A stretch of DNA of 5,666 nt from Phycisphaerae bacterium SM23_33 (lineage in GTDB: Bacteria; Planctomycetota; Phycisphaerae; SM23-33): positions 1-5,666 of the forward strand of contig LJUF01000241.1 in assembly GCA_001303665.1 (NCBI GenBank), in the 5' to 3' direction. A program made the translations under genes and the position numbers. The notes beneath the pieces were generated by a model. It had not been told where the DNA came from. It saw only the letters and a list, made by a program, of their open reading frames with translations, and did no database searches. Below, one piece after another: positions 5,530 to 5,666 of the stretch (positions are counted from its first letter, which is position 1; every line of letters begins with the position of its first letter).

Positions 5530-5666
5530 ATGGCCGAGTGGCGGATCGTCATTGACCAGGACGCCTGCGTCGGGTGCGAGAATTGCTGCGAGGAGGCCCC
5601 CAACACCTTCCAGATGGGCCAGGACAACGTAGCCGAGCTGGTCGATCCCAGCGGCGACGACCATGA
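5530..5666 (+). CDS. 4Fe-4S ferredoxin, 5' part (cut by window end)
   Basis: The first 45 residues of a small electron-transfer protein are visible, and the frame is still open at the window edge. After a leading strand (EWRIVIDQDA), the cysteines C13-x2-C16-x2-C19 and an adjacent C20 form the start of a cluster-binding motif. It is followed by EEAPNTF and DNVAELVDP, typical of single-cluster ferredoxins of about 60-70 residues in anaerobic bacteria. The fourth ligand, normally a Cys-Pro near the C terminus, would lie beyond the window, so whether it binds a 3Fe or 4Fe cluster cannot be settled. C20 directly after C19 is an extra cysteine at a position that is often hydrophobic. No signal peptide, so a cytoplasmic protein. 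It diverges from the membrane protein gene; the redox partner is not visible. Confidence 0.9.
   Translation, partial: MAEWRIVIDQDACVGCENCCEEAPNTFQMGQDNVAELVDPSGDDH

Noticed and set aside
3911..5632. Plus-strand open frame of 573 codons
   Set aside because: It lies antisense to the membrane protein gene and crosses the divergent intergenic region and the ferredoxin start. It has no recognisable motif or ribosome site. Long antisense frames are expected at this GC content, and the minus-strand gene has a promoter, Shine-Dalgarno and membrane segments.

Overview
The window is GC-rich (roughly two-thirds GC by eye) bacterial DNA with compact coding and ordinary Shine-Dalgarno sites. A formylglycine-type sulfatase, a family 4 uracil-DNA glycosylase, a large unrecognised membrane protein and a small 4Fe-4S ferredoxin together fit a Planctomycetota-like genome, possibly Phycisphaerae. 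That placement is inference from gene content and composition; there is no marker gene here.

Layout. Almost everything lies on the minus strand. Read in the direction of transcription (high to low coordinates) the order is: a 670-residue membrane-anchored protein of unknown function (5317-3305); a 157-base gap; then a tightly packed run of a family 4 uracil-DNA glycosylase (3147-2338), an aldo/keto-reductase-like TIM-barrel protein that seems to lack the catalytic residues (2332-1484), a cytoplasmic sulfatase/phosphonate-monoester-hydrolase-type enzyme (1479-82), and after 43 bases the probable first codons of another gene leaving the window (38-1). On the plus strand, divergent from the membrane protein gene, a ferredoxin gene starts at 5530 and is cut by the window end.

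How they work together. The glycosylase, AKR-like and sulfatase genes are separated by only 5 and 4 bases, so they are very probably co-transcribed and translationally coupled. No shared pathway is obvious: DNA base-excision repair, a probably non-redox barrel protein and a sulfo/phospho-ester hydrolase. The membrane protein gene has a convincing sigma70-like promoter (TTGCCC, 17 bases, TATGCT) in the 212-base divergent intergenic region. A four-tract G-quadruplex motif lies inside that promoter. The ferredoxin leader contains a perfect 10-bp palindrome.

No CRISPR array, tRNA, rRNA, insertion sequence or convincing intrinsic terminator was seen. I found no clear evidence of a new defence or mobile system. 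The points most worth following are the degenerate AKR-like protein coupled to a glycosylase and a sulfatase, the orphan membrane protein, and the quadruplex-containing promoter.
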